The notes beneath the pieces were generated by a model, which was not told the origin of the DNA, searched no databases, and saw only the letters and a list, made by a program, of their open reading frames with translations. A stretch of DNA of 64,000 bases from positions 682,001 to 746,000 of the forward strand of contig NZ_CP013254.1 in assembly GCF_001482365.1 (NCBI RefSeq). The letters run 5' to 3'. This DNA is from Kocuria flava (GTDB taxonomy: Bacteria; Actinomycetota; Actinomycetes; Actinomycetales; Micrococcaceae). Both the position numbers and the translations under genes were made by a program. This document shows, piece after piece, positions 24,292 through 32,168 of this stretch. The number at the start of each line of letters is the position of its first letter. Position 1 is the first letter of the stretch.

Positions 24292-25766
24292 GCAGGCCCC
24301 GCCCGCCCAGTGATCCGGTGACCTGGCCCATCCCGTGCGCCCGGTGTCAGGGTCACCATGAGATCGTCGCCACCTGGCCCGACGGGCCCGTCTGCCGGTA
24401 CTGCTATCAGGCGGCCAAACGCACCACCGGCACCTGCGCCTGCGGCCACACGGGCGTGCTGCCCGGGCGCCTCGACGGGCGCCCCACCTGTCGCGACTGC
24501 AGCGGGATCGCCGTGAACCTCGACTGCCGCACCTGTAGGGCCGAGGCCGAGCTGCACTCCAACGGCCAGTGCTGGGCCTGCGTACTGGCCGCCACCGTCG
24601 ACCGGCTACTCGCCGACCCGCGCACCGACCGGATTCGCCCGGCCCTTCTCCCGGTGGCCACCGCGCTGAAGACGATGACCCGGCCCAACAGCGGGCTGAC
24701 CTGGCTCCATCAGCCTCACGTCACAGCGTTTCTCACCGGCCTCGCAACCGCCCCGGCCATCACCCACGAGGCCCTCGACGAGCTGCCGGCTTCTCGTACC
24801 CGCGAGTACGTCCGGGCCCTGCTCCTCGCCCACGGCGCCCTGCCCATCCGGGACGAACTGGTCGTCCGCTACGACGACTGGGCCACCGCCGCACTGGCCC
24901 GGGTCACCACCGGCGACCACCGCAAGGTCCTCCGACGGTTCATCCGCTGGCACCACCAACGCCGCCTGCAGGCCATGACCCCCGTGCCCTACGGCACGTT
25001 CCTGTCCGCCAAGCAGTCCACCACGGTGGCCATCGACTTCCTCAACTGGCTCACCACCCACGGAATCCAGATGCCCGGCCTGCAACAAGCCCATCTGGAC
25101 CAGTGGCAGACCGAAGGGCCCACCACCCGCCAGACCGCCCATGGATTCCTGAACTGGGCCATCACCTCCCAGCTCGTCGACCCCACCCTGACCATGACGC
25201 CGCACCGCCGCGGCACCAGCCCCAGGCTCAACCTCACCGACCAGCACCGGGCCCTCCACCGCGTCACCGTCAGCGGCGACCTCCCGGCCCGCGACCGTGC
25301 TGCGGCGATCCTTGTGCTCGTCTTCGGCCAGCAGATCAAAGACGTCGTGAAGCTGACCTGGCAGGACGTCACGGTCACCGACGAGCTGGTCACCCTCGTC
25401 CTCGGCGCCGACCCGATCGCCCTGCCCGCCCCGCTCGATGAACCCTGGCGCGCCCTGGCAGCCGCACCGGGCCACGACGCCACCGCAGCACACCCGAACA
25501 GCCCGTGGGTGTTCCGAAGCAGTCTCCCCGGCCAGCACCTGAGCGCCGGGCACCTCAGGCACCGGCTGAGCACGCACTTCAGCGCCCGGGCGGCCCGGCT
25601 GGGCACCCTGCACGAGCTCACCAAGCACGCTCCCGTAGCGATCATCGCCGACACCCTCGGCTATGCCCCCGCCACCATCGCCCACCACGCCACCGCGTCC
25701 TCGGCCGGCTACGCCCAGTACGTCGCGGCCATCCGCGCCACCCAGAAAGGCGAGCCAACTCCCTGA
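24288..25766 (+). CDS. Zinc-ribbon protein with degenerate recombinase domain
   Basis: 492 residues from GTG 24288 (GTGA overlap). Residues 17-98 carry six cysteine pairs (17/20, 36/39, 50/52, 68/71, 80/83, 95/98), enough for about three zinc ribbons. The rest has a tyrosine-recombinase-like layout: a core-binding part around 200-290 and a catalytic-like part containing LVFGQQIKDVVKLTWQDV, where Gln-Gln stands at the usual catalytic Arg, and LGYAPATIAHHATASSAGY near the end. The protein is therefore probably a non-catalytic DNA-binding partner of the first recombinase. Confidence 0.8.
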   Translation: MSRPRPPSDPVTWPIPCARCQGHHEIVATWPDGPVCRYCYQAAKRTTGTCACGHTGVLPGRLDGRPTCRDCSGIAVNLDCRTCRAEAELHSNGQCWACVLAATVDRLLADPRTDRIRPALLPVATALKTMTRPNSGLTWLHQPHVTAFLTGLATAPAITHEALDELPASRTREYVRALLLAHGALPIRDELVVRYDDWATAALARVTTGDHRKVLRRFIRWHHQRRLQAMTPVPYGTFLSAKQSTTVAIDFLNWLTTHGIQMPGLQQAHLDQWQTEGPTTRQTAHGFLNWAITSQLVDPTLTMTPHRRGTSPRLNLTDQHRALHRVTVSGDLPARDRAAAILVLVFGQQIKDVVKLTWQDVTVTDELVTLVLGADPIALPAPLDEPWRALAAAPGHDATAAHPNSPWVFRSSLPGQHLSAGHLRHRLSTHFSARAARLGTLHELTKHAPVAIIADTLGYAPATIAHHATASSAGYAQYVAAIRATQKGEPTP

Positions 25767-26157
25767 TCCCACCACAGGCCTACTCGTCCTCCTTCAACAC
25801 GTCTCGCTACCGGTCGTCCGCGGGGAGGGACTACTGCAGTGACAGTTGAGAGGAGTTAGCACCCTTGGGCGCAGGGCAGCCTGCCACCTTGGGCGCCGGG
25901 CCGGCCTGCCCTTGTCCGCCGGGGTTTCCGTGGCGTGCACAGCTCATGTCGACGCCGGGTGCATTCGAGCAGATGCGACGGGGTGCTTCCTCCCCACGGC
26001 CGCAACAGTGGGTGGCCCAGGACGGGGAGCAAGGCGGCAAGAAGCTCCGCCGGTGACCGGCCGTTGAGGACTTCCTGAGGCCGGTGGTTGAGCTGATGCG
26101 CCCGGACCCTGATCTCCTCCGGTATGGTCGCCTTCGACCGACCGGTGGAGGAGTCCC
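25767..26157. other. Gap with transposase scrap
   Basis: 391 bp. It contains two imperfect tandem copies of a GC-rich stretch of about 25 bp (25861-25911, both with CCTTGGGCGC) and the IS30-type fragment on the minus strand. Nothing else is recognisable. Confidence 0.5.
26025..26137 (-). pseudogene. IS30-family transposase C-terminal fragment
   Basis: The minus-strand frame reads IPEEIRVRAHQLNHRPQEVLNGRSPAELLAALL. It matches the conserved C-terminal end of IS30-type (DDE, rve-fold) transposases, where the motif LNxRPRKxLGWRTPAE is usual. No DDE domain or HTH remains, so only a scrap survives. It marks past IS activity at the end of the accessory region. Confidence 0.55.
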
Positions 26158-27228
26158 ATGGCAACCAGAGCCGGCACCGCGGGGCGTGACCCGGACAGCC
26201 GCGACAAGCCGTCCTCCCCCTCCGAGATCACCAAGTCTTCCTGGAGTTATCTCCTGCGCCGGTCGTTTCACGAGTTCGGCCGCGACCAGTGCACCGATTC
26301 CGCGGCGGTGATGACCTTTTTCGCGGTCCTGTCAGTCTTCCCGGGGATGCTCACGGTGGTGTCCCTGCTCGGTGTGGTCGGTCAGGCTGAGGCGACCACC
26401 GCGACCATCCTGCGCCTGCTGGACGAGTTCGGCGCCCCGGACGGTGCTGTGGCGGTGCTGGAGGGACCGATCCACGAGCTCGCCGACTTCTCCTCCGCGG
26501 GTTTGGCCCTGGCCGCCAGTCTGGTCGGCGCGCTGTGGACGGCCTCGGGCTATGTCCGTGCTTTCGCCCGGGCGATGAACCGCATCTATGAGGTCGAGGA
26601 AGGGCGCCCGATCTGGAAGCTCTACCCCATGATGATCGGGGTCACCGTGTCCTTGGTGATCCTGGTGGTCGCCATGATGCTGATGCTGTTGCTGTCGGGG
26701 CCGATCGCCGCACGTCTCGGGGCAGTGGTGGGGCTGAGCGAGTCCGCCCTGCAGCTGTGGAACACGCTCCGGGTCCCAGTGCTGCTGGGCCTGCTGACGT
26801 TCATGATCGCGGTGCTCTACTACGCCACCCCGAACATCCATCAGCCGAAGTTCCGGTGGCTCAGCCCGGGATCGTTGCTCGCCATCGTGGTCATGATCGC
26901 CGCCACGGCCGGCTTCAATGTCTACGTGTCCCACTTCAGCAACTACAACGCCACCTACGGCGCCATCGGCGGGGTGCTGGTTCTGCTGCTGTGGCTGTGG
27001 ATCATGAACATCGTGCTGCTGGCCGGGGCGGAGTTCAACGCCGAGATCGAGCGCGCACGAGAACTGCAGGCCGGCATCACCGCCGAGGGCACCTTGCGGC
27101 TGCCCCCGCGCGATGTCCGTGCCTCTCGGAGGCTGCAGGACAAGGAGCAGGACCTGGTCGATGAGGGGCGCCGACTCCGCGAGAACCATGCCCATGCGGA
27201 GACCGCACCTGCCGAGGCGCCCCGGTGA
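26158..27228 (+). CDS. YihY/BrkB-family inner membrane protein
   Basis: A 356-residue membrane protein with six predicted helices. It shows family landmarks DSAAVMTFFAVLSVFPGMLT, ALWTASGYVRAFARAMNRIYEVEEGRPIWK and NYNATYGAIGGVLVLLLWLWIMNIVLLAGAEFNAE. The last 60 residues are charged and cytoplasmic. A GGAGGAG site precedes the ATG. YihY proteins were once misannotated as ribonuclease BN; their function is not settled. It is the last gene of the lower-GC region. Confidence 0.92.
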   Translation: MATRAGTAGRDPDSRDKPSSPSEITKSSWSYLLRRSFHEFGRDQCTDSAAVMTFFAVLSVFPGMLTVVSLLGVVGQAEATTATILRLLDEFGAPDGAVAVLEGPIHELADFSSAGLALAASLVGALWTASGYVRAFARAMNRIYEVEEGRPIWKLYPMMIGVTVSLVILVVAMMLMLLLSGPIAARLGAVVGLSESALQLWNTLRVPVLLGLLTFMIAVLYYATPNIHQPKFRWLSPGSLLAIVVMIAATAGFNVYVSHFSNYNATYGAIGGVLVLLLWLWIMNIVLLAGAEFNAEIERARELQAGITAEGTLRLPPRDVRASRRLQDKEQDLVDEGRRLRENHAHAETAPAEAPR

Positions 27229-27248
27229 ACCGAGGAGCTTTCGTCGCT

Positions 27249-27827
27249 TCAGCCCAGGGTGTGATGGGGTTCGGGGCAGGGTCCGCCGAGCCCCACCCGC
27301 ACCGCCGGGGACGGTTGCAGGACGGCCGTCGACAGCACGCCGGCCGTCAGGGCGGCGGTGGCGGTCTCGCCGGCCCGCTCGTGCAGGTGCGCGGCGACCG
27401 CGGTCCAGCGGGGCAGGGCGGGGTCGAGCTGGGCGAGGGCGGCCAGCCGGGCCTGCGCGCCGGCGGCCTCCCCGAGCGCGACGGCCCGGTTGAGGCGGGC
27501 CACCGGGCTGCCGGTGAGGCGCACCAGCTCGTCGTACCACTCCACGATCTGGGCCCAGTCGGTCTCCTCGGGGCTCCGGGCGTCGGCGTGCAGCGCCGCG
27601 ACGGCGGCCTGCGCCTGGTACTCGCCCAGCCGGTCGCGGGCCAGCGCCGCCTGGAGCACGGCGACGCCCTCCGCGATCATCCGGGTGTCCCACAGGCTCC
27701 GGTCCTGCTCGGCCAACGGCACGAGCGCCTCCTGCACGGCGTCCTCGGCCGCCGCGAAGGGTGCTCCGCGGCGGACGAGGACGCCGATGGCGGTGGGGAC
27801 GACGCTGCGCAGCAGGACCTCGTCCAC
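27249..27827 (-). pseudogene. ECF42-like sigma factor with internal deletion
   Basis: A 192-residue frame from GTG 27827. Residues 1-36 (GVLVRRGAPFAAAEDAVQEAL) match the start of sigma region 2. The sequence then jumps directly to VPLAEQDRSLWDTRMIAEGVAVLQAAL, part of the long C-terminal TPR-like extension of ECF42 sigma factors. About 200 residues, including the rest of region 2 and all of region 4, are absent without a frameshift. The family normally has about 400 residues. It cannot bind promoter -10 or -35 DNA and is probably dead. It lies 6 bp behind its usual partner, the DGPF protein gene. Confidence 0.75.
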
Positions 27828-27833
27828 CGGGGC

Positions 27834-28241
27834 TCACTCCGTGACGGTCGGGGGAGCAGTGAGGAACGGACGCACCTCGAGCCACTCGTGGATCGGCTCC
27901 CCGCCCGCCCCCGGCGCGGCCGAGAGCTCCCCGGCCAGCTCGAGGGCCCGGTCCCAGGAGTCGACGTCGATCGCCATCCACCCGGCGATCAGGTCCTTGG
28001 TCTCGGCGAACGGGCCGTCGGTGACCGGGGGGCGGCCCTCGCCGTCGGAGCGCACGAACGTGCCCTCCGGGGCCAGCGCCTGGGCGTCGACGAACTCCCC
28101 GGTCTCCCGCAGGCGGGCGGCGAAGTCCTCCATGTACCGGACGTGGGCCGAGACCTCCTCCGGCGTCCACCGGTCCATCGGCACGTCGTTGACCGGCGCG
28201 GGCGCGCCCCGGTAGTGCTTGAGCAGCAGGTACTTGGTCAT
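27834..28241 (-). CDS. DGPF/YCII-related protein
   Basis: A 135-residue dimeric alpha-beta barrel protein starting at ATG 28241 behind GAGGAGG. The DGPF signature is present in PPVTDGPFAETKDLIAG. Proteins of this group are genetically linked to ECF42 sigma factors, and here the linked sigma gene directly follows. The biochemical role is not established; catalysis or small-molecule sensing has been suggested for the fold. Confidence 0.9.
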   Translation of the reverse strand: MTKYLLLKHYRGAPAPVNDVPMDRWTPEEVSAHVRYMEDFAARLRETGEFVDAQALAPEGTFVRSDGEGRPPVTDGPFAETKDLIAGWMAIDVDSWDRALELAGELSAAPGAGGEPIHEWLEVRPFLTAPPTVTE

Positions 28242-28322
28242 GGTGTCCTCCTCGGCGGGGTGCGGCCCATTGTGGCCGCGTGCACCCCTGGGACGGAACA
28301 GGACGGGACGTCTCGACATCCC

Positions 28323-28352
28323 CGGGAACATTCCTCCTGAGGAATGTTCCCG
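28323..28352. promoter_or_regulatory. 30-bp palindrome in divergent YCII/DUF808 region
   Basis: Perfect 14-bp arms (28323-28336, 28339-28352) separated by CT, containing GGAACATTCC and GGAATGTTCC. It lies midway between the divergent DGPF and DUF808 genes, 82 bp from the DGPF start. Either a regulator operator or a hairpin; there is no T tract. Confidence 0.5.
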
Positions 28353-28414
28353 CTCGGCGGCGCGCCACCGGCCCGGCGCCGTGCCGGAGGCCTGACGGCC
28401 CGCCCCGGGGCGTC

Positions 28415-28420
28415 TACTCT
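28415..28420 (+). promoter_or_regulatory. -10 element for DUF808 transcript
   Basis: TACTCT ends 6 bases before ATG 28427, so transcription would start at that ATG and give a leaderless message for the short ORF ahead of DUF808. Confidence 0.4.
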
Positions 28421-28426
28421 GTGAGC

Positions 28427-28486
28427 ATGCTGATCGACCCCGCGGCGTCCACCGCCGCCACGCCCGTCCCGGAGGTCCTCCGATGA
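28427..28486 (+). CDS. Possible 19-residue leader peptide
   Basis: MLIDPAASTAATPVPEVLR, with its TGA overlapping the DUF808 ATG as ATGA. It would be translated from the first base of the transcript (see -10 at 28415) and could couple to DUF808, which also has its own GGAGGTCC site at 28471-28478. The peptide has no run of a single amino acid, so attenuation is not obvious. Confidence 0.3.
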   Translation: MLIDPAASTAATPVPEVLR

Positions 28487-29574
28487 GCGGCGGCCTGATG
28501 GCCCTGCTCGACGACGTTGCCGCGCTCGCGCGCGTCACCGCCGCGTCCGTCGACGACATCGGCGCGGCCGCCGGGCGGGCGAGCATGAAGGCGGCCGGCG
28601 TGGTCGTCGACGACACCGCCGTGACGCCCCAGTACGTCCAGGGCATCACCCCGGCGCGGGAGCTGCCCATCATCTGGCGGATCACCAAGGGCTCGCTGCG
28701 CAACAAGCTCGTCTTCATCCTCCCCGCCATCCTGCTGCTCAGCGAGCTCGCCCCGTGGCTGCTGACCCCGATCCTCATGCTCGGGGGCAGCTACCTGTGC
28801 TTCGAGGGCGCGGAGAAGATCTGGTCCAAGCTCTCCGGGCACGGGCCGAAGACGAAGACCCCCGTCGTGGAGAAGGGCAAGGCCGCCGAGGACCGGATGG
28901 TCGGGGGCGCGGTGCGCACCGACCTGATCCTCTCGGCCGAGATCATGGTCATCTCCCTCAACGAGGTGGCCGGCGAGACGCTGCTGTCCCGGGCGGCGAT
29001 CCTGGTCGTGGTGGCCATCGGCATCACGGCCCTGGTCTACGGGGTCGTGGCGCTGATCATCCGCATGGACGACTTCGGGCTGCACCTGGCCGAGCGCTCC
29101 TCCACGACGGCCCAGCGGATCGGGCGCGGGCTGGTCGACGGGATGCCGAAGCTGCTGGCCGTGATCTCGGTCGTGGGCACGGCGGCCATGCTGTGGGTCG
29201 GCGGCCACATCGTGCTCGTGGGCCTCGACGAGCTGGGCTGGCACGGCCCCTACGGCCTGGTCCACCACGTGGAGGTGCTCGTCCACGACGCCGTGCCCGG
29301 CGGGCTCGGCGCAGCGCTGGCCTGGCTGACCAACACCTTCTTCTCGGCCGTGCTCGGCCTGGTGTGGGGCGCGGTCCTCGTGCTGGTCTGGGAGCTGCTG
29401 CCCTTCGGCAAGGGCGAGCACGAGGCCGGGCACGCCGAGGGCGAGGCGCACGCCGGCCACGGCACGGCCCGCGGCGCGCACGGCCCGGAGCACCACGGCC
29501 GGCACTCCGCGAAGCAGCCGCGCCCCTCCGACGGCGCCCCGCCCGCCGAGGGCGGCTCGTCCGCGGTACGCTGA
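28483..29574 (+). CDS. DUF808 (YedI-like) membrane protein
   Basis: A 363-residue integral membrane protein of the DUF808 family. Landmarks are the N-terminal MALLDDVAALARVTAASVDDIGAA, the amphipathic KAAGVVVDDTAVTPQYVQG and five or six membrane helices between residues 80 and 310. The tail (310-363) is His/Gly/Glu-rich, GHAEGEAHAGHGTARG, unlike the core. The family's function is unknown. Confidence 0.9.
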   Translation: MSGGLMALLDDVAALARVTAASVDDIGAAAGRASMKAAGVVVDDTAVTPQYVQGITPARELPIIWRITKGSLRNKLVFILPAILLLSELAPWLLTPILMLGGSYLCFEGAEKIWSKLSGHGPKTKTPVVEKGKAAEDRMVGGAVRTDLILSAEIMVISLNEVAGETLLSRAAILVVVAIGITALVYGVVALIIRMDDFGLHLAERSSTTAQRIGRGLVDGMPKLLAVISVVGTAAMLWVGGHIVLVGLDELGWHGPYGLVHHVEVLVHDAVPGGLGAALAWLTNTFFSAVLGLVWGAVLVLVWELLPFGKGEHEAGHAEGEAHAGHGTARGAHGPEHHGRHSAKQPRPSDGAPPAEGGSSAVR

Positions 29575-29590
29575 GCCCCGCCGCCGCGGC

Positions 29591-30061
29591 TCAGTCGGGT
29601 TGTTCGCCGGGCACCACCTCGGCGAGCAGCCCTTCCAGCCTCTCGTCGGTGAGGTGGGTCAGTCCGGTGAGGATCCCGATGATCCGCCGGCGCTGGGCCT
29701 CGTCGAACCGGGTGGCGTCCAGGATGTCGCTCACCCACAGGCCGTCCATGGCCAGGCGGACGATCACGCCGATCACCCCGGCGGGGTGCCCCGGGTCCAG
29801 GTCCTCCCGGTCCATCCGGCGGTTGCGCTGGATCAGGGCCTCGGCCAGGTGGGGTCGCGCCACCGCGGCGTGCAGCAGCGTCACCTGGTCGCGGTCGCTG
29901 TTCTCGCGGGCGTCGGAGAACGCCTGGACGTAGGCCCGGTCGTCGGCACCCTCGGGCACCGGGTCGGTGCGGGACCAGTGGTCGAGCTCCGCGACGAGCT
30001 CCTCGATCACCGCCTCGACGTGCCGCTCGATGTGCTCGCCCGGGGCCTCCGGCCTGAACAT
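29591..30061 (-). CDS. TetR-like ligand-binding domain protein without HTH
   Basis: A 156-residue all-helical protein resembling the C-terminal domain of TetR regulators (VTLLHAAVARPHLAEALIQRNRRM, VIVRLAMDGLWVSDILDATRFDEAQRRRIIGIL). The usual N-terminal HTH of about 50 residues is absent. A GGGAGGAG site 4 bases ahead supports the ATG at 30061, and only 75 bp separate it from the VWA gene, so no HTH is hidden upstream. Third gene of a minus-strand set with the ATPase and VWA genes. A role as a ligand-binding partner is inference. Confidence 0.6.
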   Translation of the reverse strand: MFRPEAPGEHIERHVEAVIEELVAELDHWSRTDPVPEGADDRAYVQAFSDARENSDRDQVTLLHAAVARPHLAEALIQRNRRMDREDLDPGHPAGVIGVIVRLAMDGLWVSDILDATRFDEAQRRRIIGILTGLTHLTDERLEGLLAEVVPGEQPD

Positions 30062-30136
30062 GGCTCCTCCCGTCCTCGCGCGGCGGTCGGCCCGCCGCAG
30101 ATGGCTCCACCATAGGCCAGGGTCCCGGCGGAGGGC

Positions 30137-32128
30137 TCAGCGCTCGAAGCCGCGACGGCGGGTGCGCGAGCCCAGGTACTCCCGCAGCACCGCCGGGCCC
30201 AGGTCCTCGACCTCGGGGGTGACCACGCGCCCGCCGACCCGCTGCGCCATCCGCTGCAGGAACCGCGCCAGGCCGGGGTCCTCGCCCAGCCGGAAGAACG
30301 TGGTCTGCACCCCGGCCCGGCCCAGGCGGTCGAGCTCCTCGACGGTGGCCCGCACCGTCTCCGGCTCCGGCGGCCAGGAGAACCAGCTCTCGCCCCCGGG
30401 CAGCAGGTGGGCGGTGGGCTCGCCGTCGGTGACCACGAGCAGCACGGGCTGGAAGGACGGGTGGGCGCGGAAGAACCGCCCGGCCAGCAGCAGCGCGTGG
30501 TGCAGGTTCGTGCCCTGCTCCCGCAGCGGCGGCAGCCCGGTGAGCTCGCCGACGTCCAGCTGCCGGGCGTAGCGGCCGAAGCCGATCAGCTCGAGCCGGT
30601 CGCCGCGGAAGCGGGTGGAGACCAGGTGGTGCAGGGCGAGGGCGGTGCGCTTCATCGGCACCCACCGCCCCTCGGCGGCCATCGAGAACGAGGTGTCCAC
30701 GAGCAGGGCGACGGCGGCCTGCGTGCGGGCCTCCGTCTCGGCGATCTCGATGTCGCCCGTGCCCAGGCGCAGCCCCTCCCGCGGGTCGGCGCCCTCGGCG
30801 GCGGTGCGGGTGATCGCGTTGGTCACGGTGCGGGTCGTGTCCCACGGCTCGACGTCCCCGAAGCGCCACTCCCGGGTCGCGCCGGAGGGCTCCCCGGCCG
30901 CGCCGGCCAGGCGGGCGTCCCGGCGCCCGGCGCGGGAGGACAGCCGCTGGGCGGCGTCGCGCAGCAGCGAGCGCCCGAGCCGCCGCACGGCCCGGGGCGA
31001 GAGCCGCAGCTGCCCGTCGGGGTCGCGGCGCAGGTAGCCGCTGTCCCGCATGGCCCGCTCGAGCTCGGCGAGGGTGCGGGCGGAGACGGCGGCGTCCCCG
31101 CCCAGCTGCCGGGCGAGGGCGTCGAGGTCGAGGTCGTCGAGGGTCGCGCCCCGGTGGAACTGGGAGAGCTGCTCGGCCAGGGCGTCGAGGTCGGCGAGGT
31201 CCTGGAACACTCCGGTGCCGTCGCCGAGATCGAGCCCGTCCCGGCCCTCGAGGCGCTCGGAGCCGGTCCAGTCCTCGCCGGGGCGCAGCGCCTGCAGGTT
31301 CGCGTCGAGCCGGCCCAGCTGCGCCATGAGCCCGGGGGAGCCGAAGGCCTGCGCCGAGAGCTGCATCAGCTCCTCGCGCTGCTCGGGGCTCATCGAGTTG
31401 AGCATCCGCTGGGCCGCGGCCGAGCGGCGGGCCATCGCGTCGATCAGCTCCTCGACCGACTGCGGGTCCTCGGGGAAGAAGTCCCCGTGGCGGTCCATGA
31501 AGTCCCGGAAGTCCTCCTCGGTGTCCTCGCCCCGCCGGTGCTTGTCGAGCAGCTCGTTGAGGTCGCCCAGCATCGCCGCCACGGCCTCGCGGTCGGCGTC
31601 GGTGGCGTTCTCGAGGGCCTGCTTCATCCCGGCGAAGCGCTGGTCGAGCAGCTCCCGGCCGAGCAGGTCCCTGATCTGCTCGTAGGCCTCCCGGGCGTCC
31701 CGGGACTGCCAGTCGTAGGACGCGAGCTCGCTGACCGCGGCGGCGGTCGAGGCGGGCAGCCCGTCGAGCTGCAGCTCCCGGAAGGAGCGGTCCATCGGGT
31801 CCATCCGGGCGTCGCGTAGGAACTGCTCCCGTTCGAGCCGCAGGGCCTTCTCCAGCAGCTGCTTCGCCTCGTCGAGCGTGCCGCCCAGGCGGTGGTGCTT
31901 CAGCAGCTCCTGCCGGCGCCGGTGCACGCGCCGGGCCAGGTCGTCGAGGCCCTCCTGCCCGCTCCCGCCGCGGCGCAGGTGCTCGCGCAGCGCCTCCTCG
32001 GGGGAGTACCCGGCCATGACGTCCTCGGCCACGGCCTCGAGCGCCTCGGCCAGGTCCACGGGCGGGGCCAGCGGGTCGGGCCCGCCGGCGTACCGGCCGT
32101 AGCGGGCGGAGCGGTGGTGTGCGGGCAT
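30137..32128 (-). CDS. VWA-domain protein (CoxE-like), partner of MoxR-type ATPase
   Basis: 663 residues. The N-terminal 400 are helical and charged, with coiled-coil potential (DEAKQLLEKALRLEREQFLRDAR). The C-terminal von Willebrand A domain (about 470-640) begins with a complete MIDAS start, VALLVDTSFSMAAEGRW (DxSxS), and has a later Thr and Asp in LVVTDGEPTAHLLPG. No signal or membrane segment. Paired VWA and AAA+ proteins act as metal-insertion or remodelling machines in magnesium chelatase and MoxR systems. The target here is unknown. Confidence 0.88.
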   Translation of the reverse strand: MPAHHRSARYGRYAGGPDPLAPPVDLAEALEAVAEDVMAGYSPEEALREHLRRGGSGQEGLDDLARRVHRRRQELLKHHRLGGTLDEAKQLLEKALRLEREQFLRDARMDPMDRSFRELQLDGLPASTAAAVSELASYDWQSRDAREAYEQIRDLLGRELLDQRFAGMKQALENATDADREAVAAMLGDLNELLDKHRRGEDTEEDFRDFMDRHGDFFPEDPQSVEELIDAMARRSAAAQRMLNSMSPEQREELMQLSAQAFGSPGLMAQLGRLDANLQALRPGEDWTGSERLEGRDGLDLGDGTGVFQDLADLDALAEQLSQFHRGATLDDLDLDALARQLGGDAAVSARTLAELERAMRDSGYLRRDPDGQLRLSPRAVRRLGRSLLRDAAQRLSSRAGRRDARLAGAAGEPSGATREWRFGDVEPWDTTRTVTNAITRTAAEGADPREGLRLGTGDIEIAETEARTQAAVALLVDTSFSMAAEGRWVPMKRTALALHHLVSTRFRGDRLELIGFGRYARQLDVGELTGLPPLREQGTNLHHALLLAGRFFRAHPSFQPVLLVVTDGEPTAHLLPGGESWFSWPPEPETVRATVEELDRLGRAGVQTTFFRLGEDPGLARFLQRMAQRVGGRVVTPEVEDLGPAVLREYLGSRTRRRGFER

Positions 32129-32168
32129 GACGCCCCCTGTCGTGTCGTCGCTGCCCCGGGCGGGGCGG

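Noticed and set aside
28323..28352. SOS box (LexA site)
   Set aside because: It contains GAAC and GTTC, but they are separated by 18 bp; actinobacterial SOS boxes have GAAC-N4-GTTC spacing.
30407..31819. Long plus-strand frame opposite the VWA gene
   Set aside because: Mirror-image composition of the VWA protein (Gly/Val/Leu/Glu repeats) with no family features.
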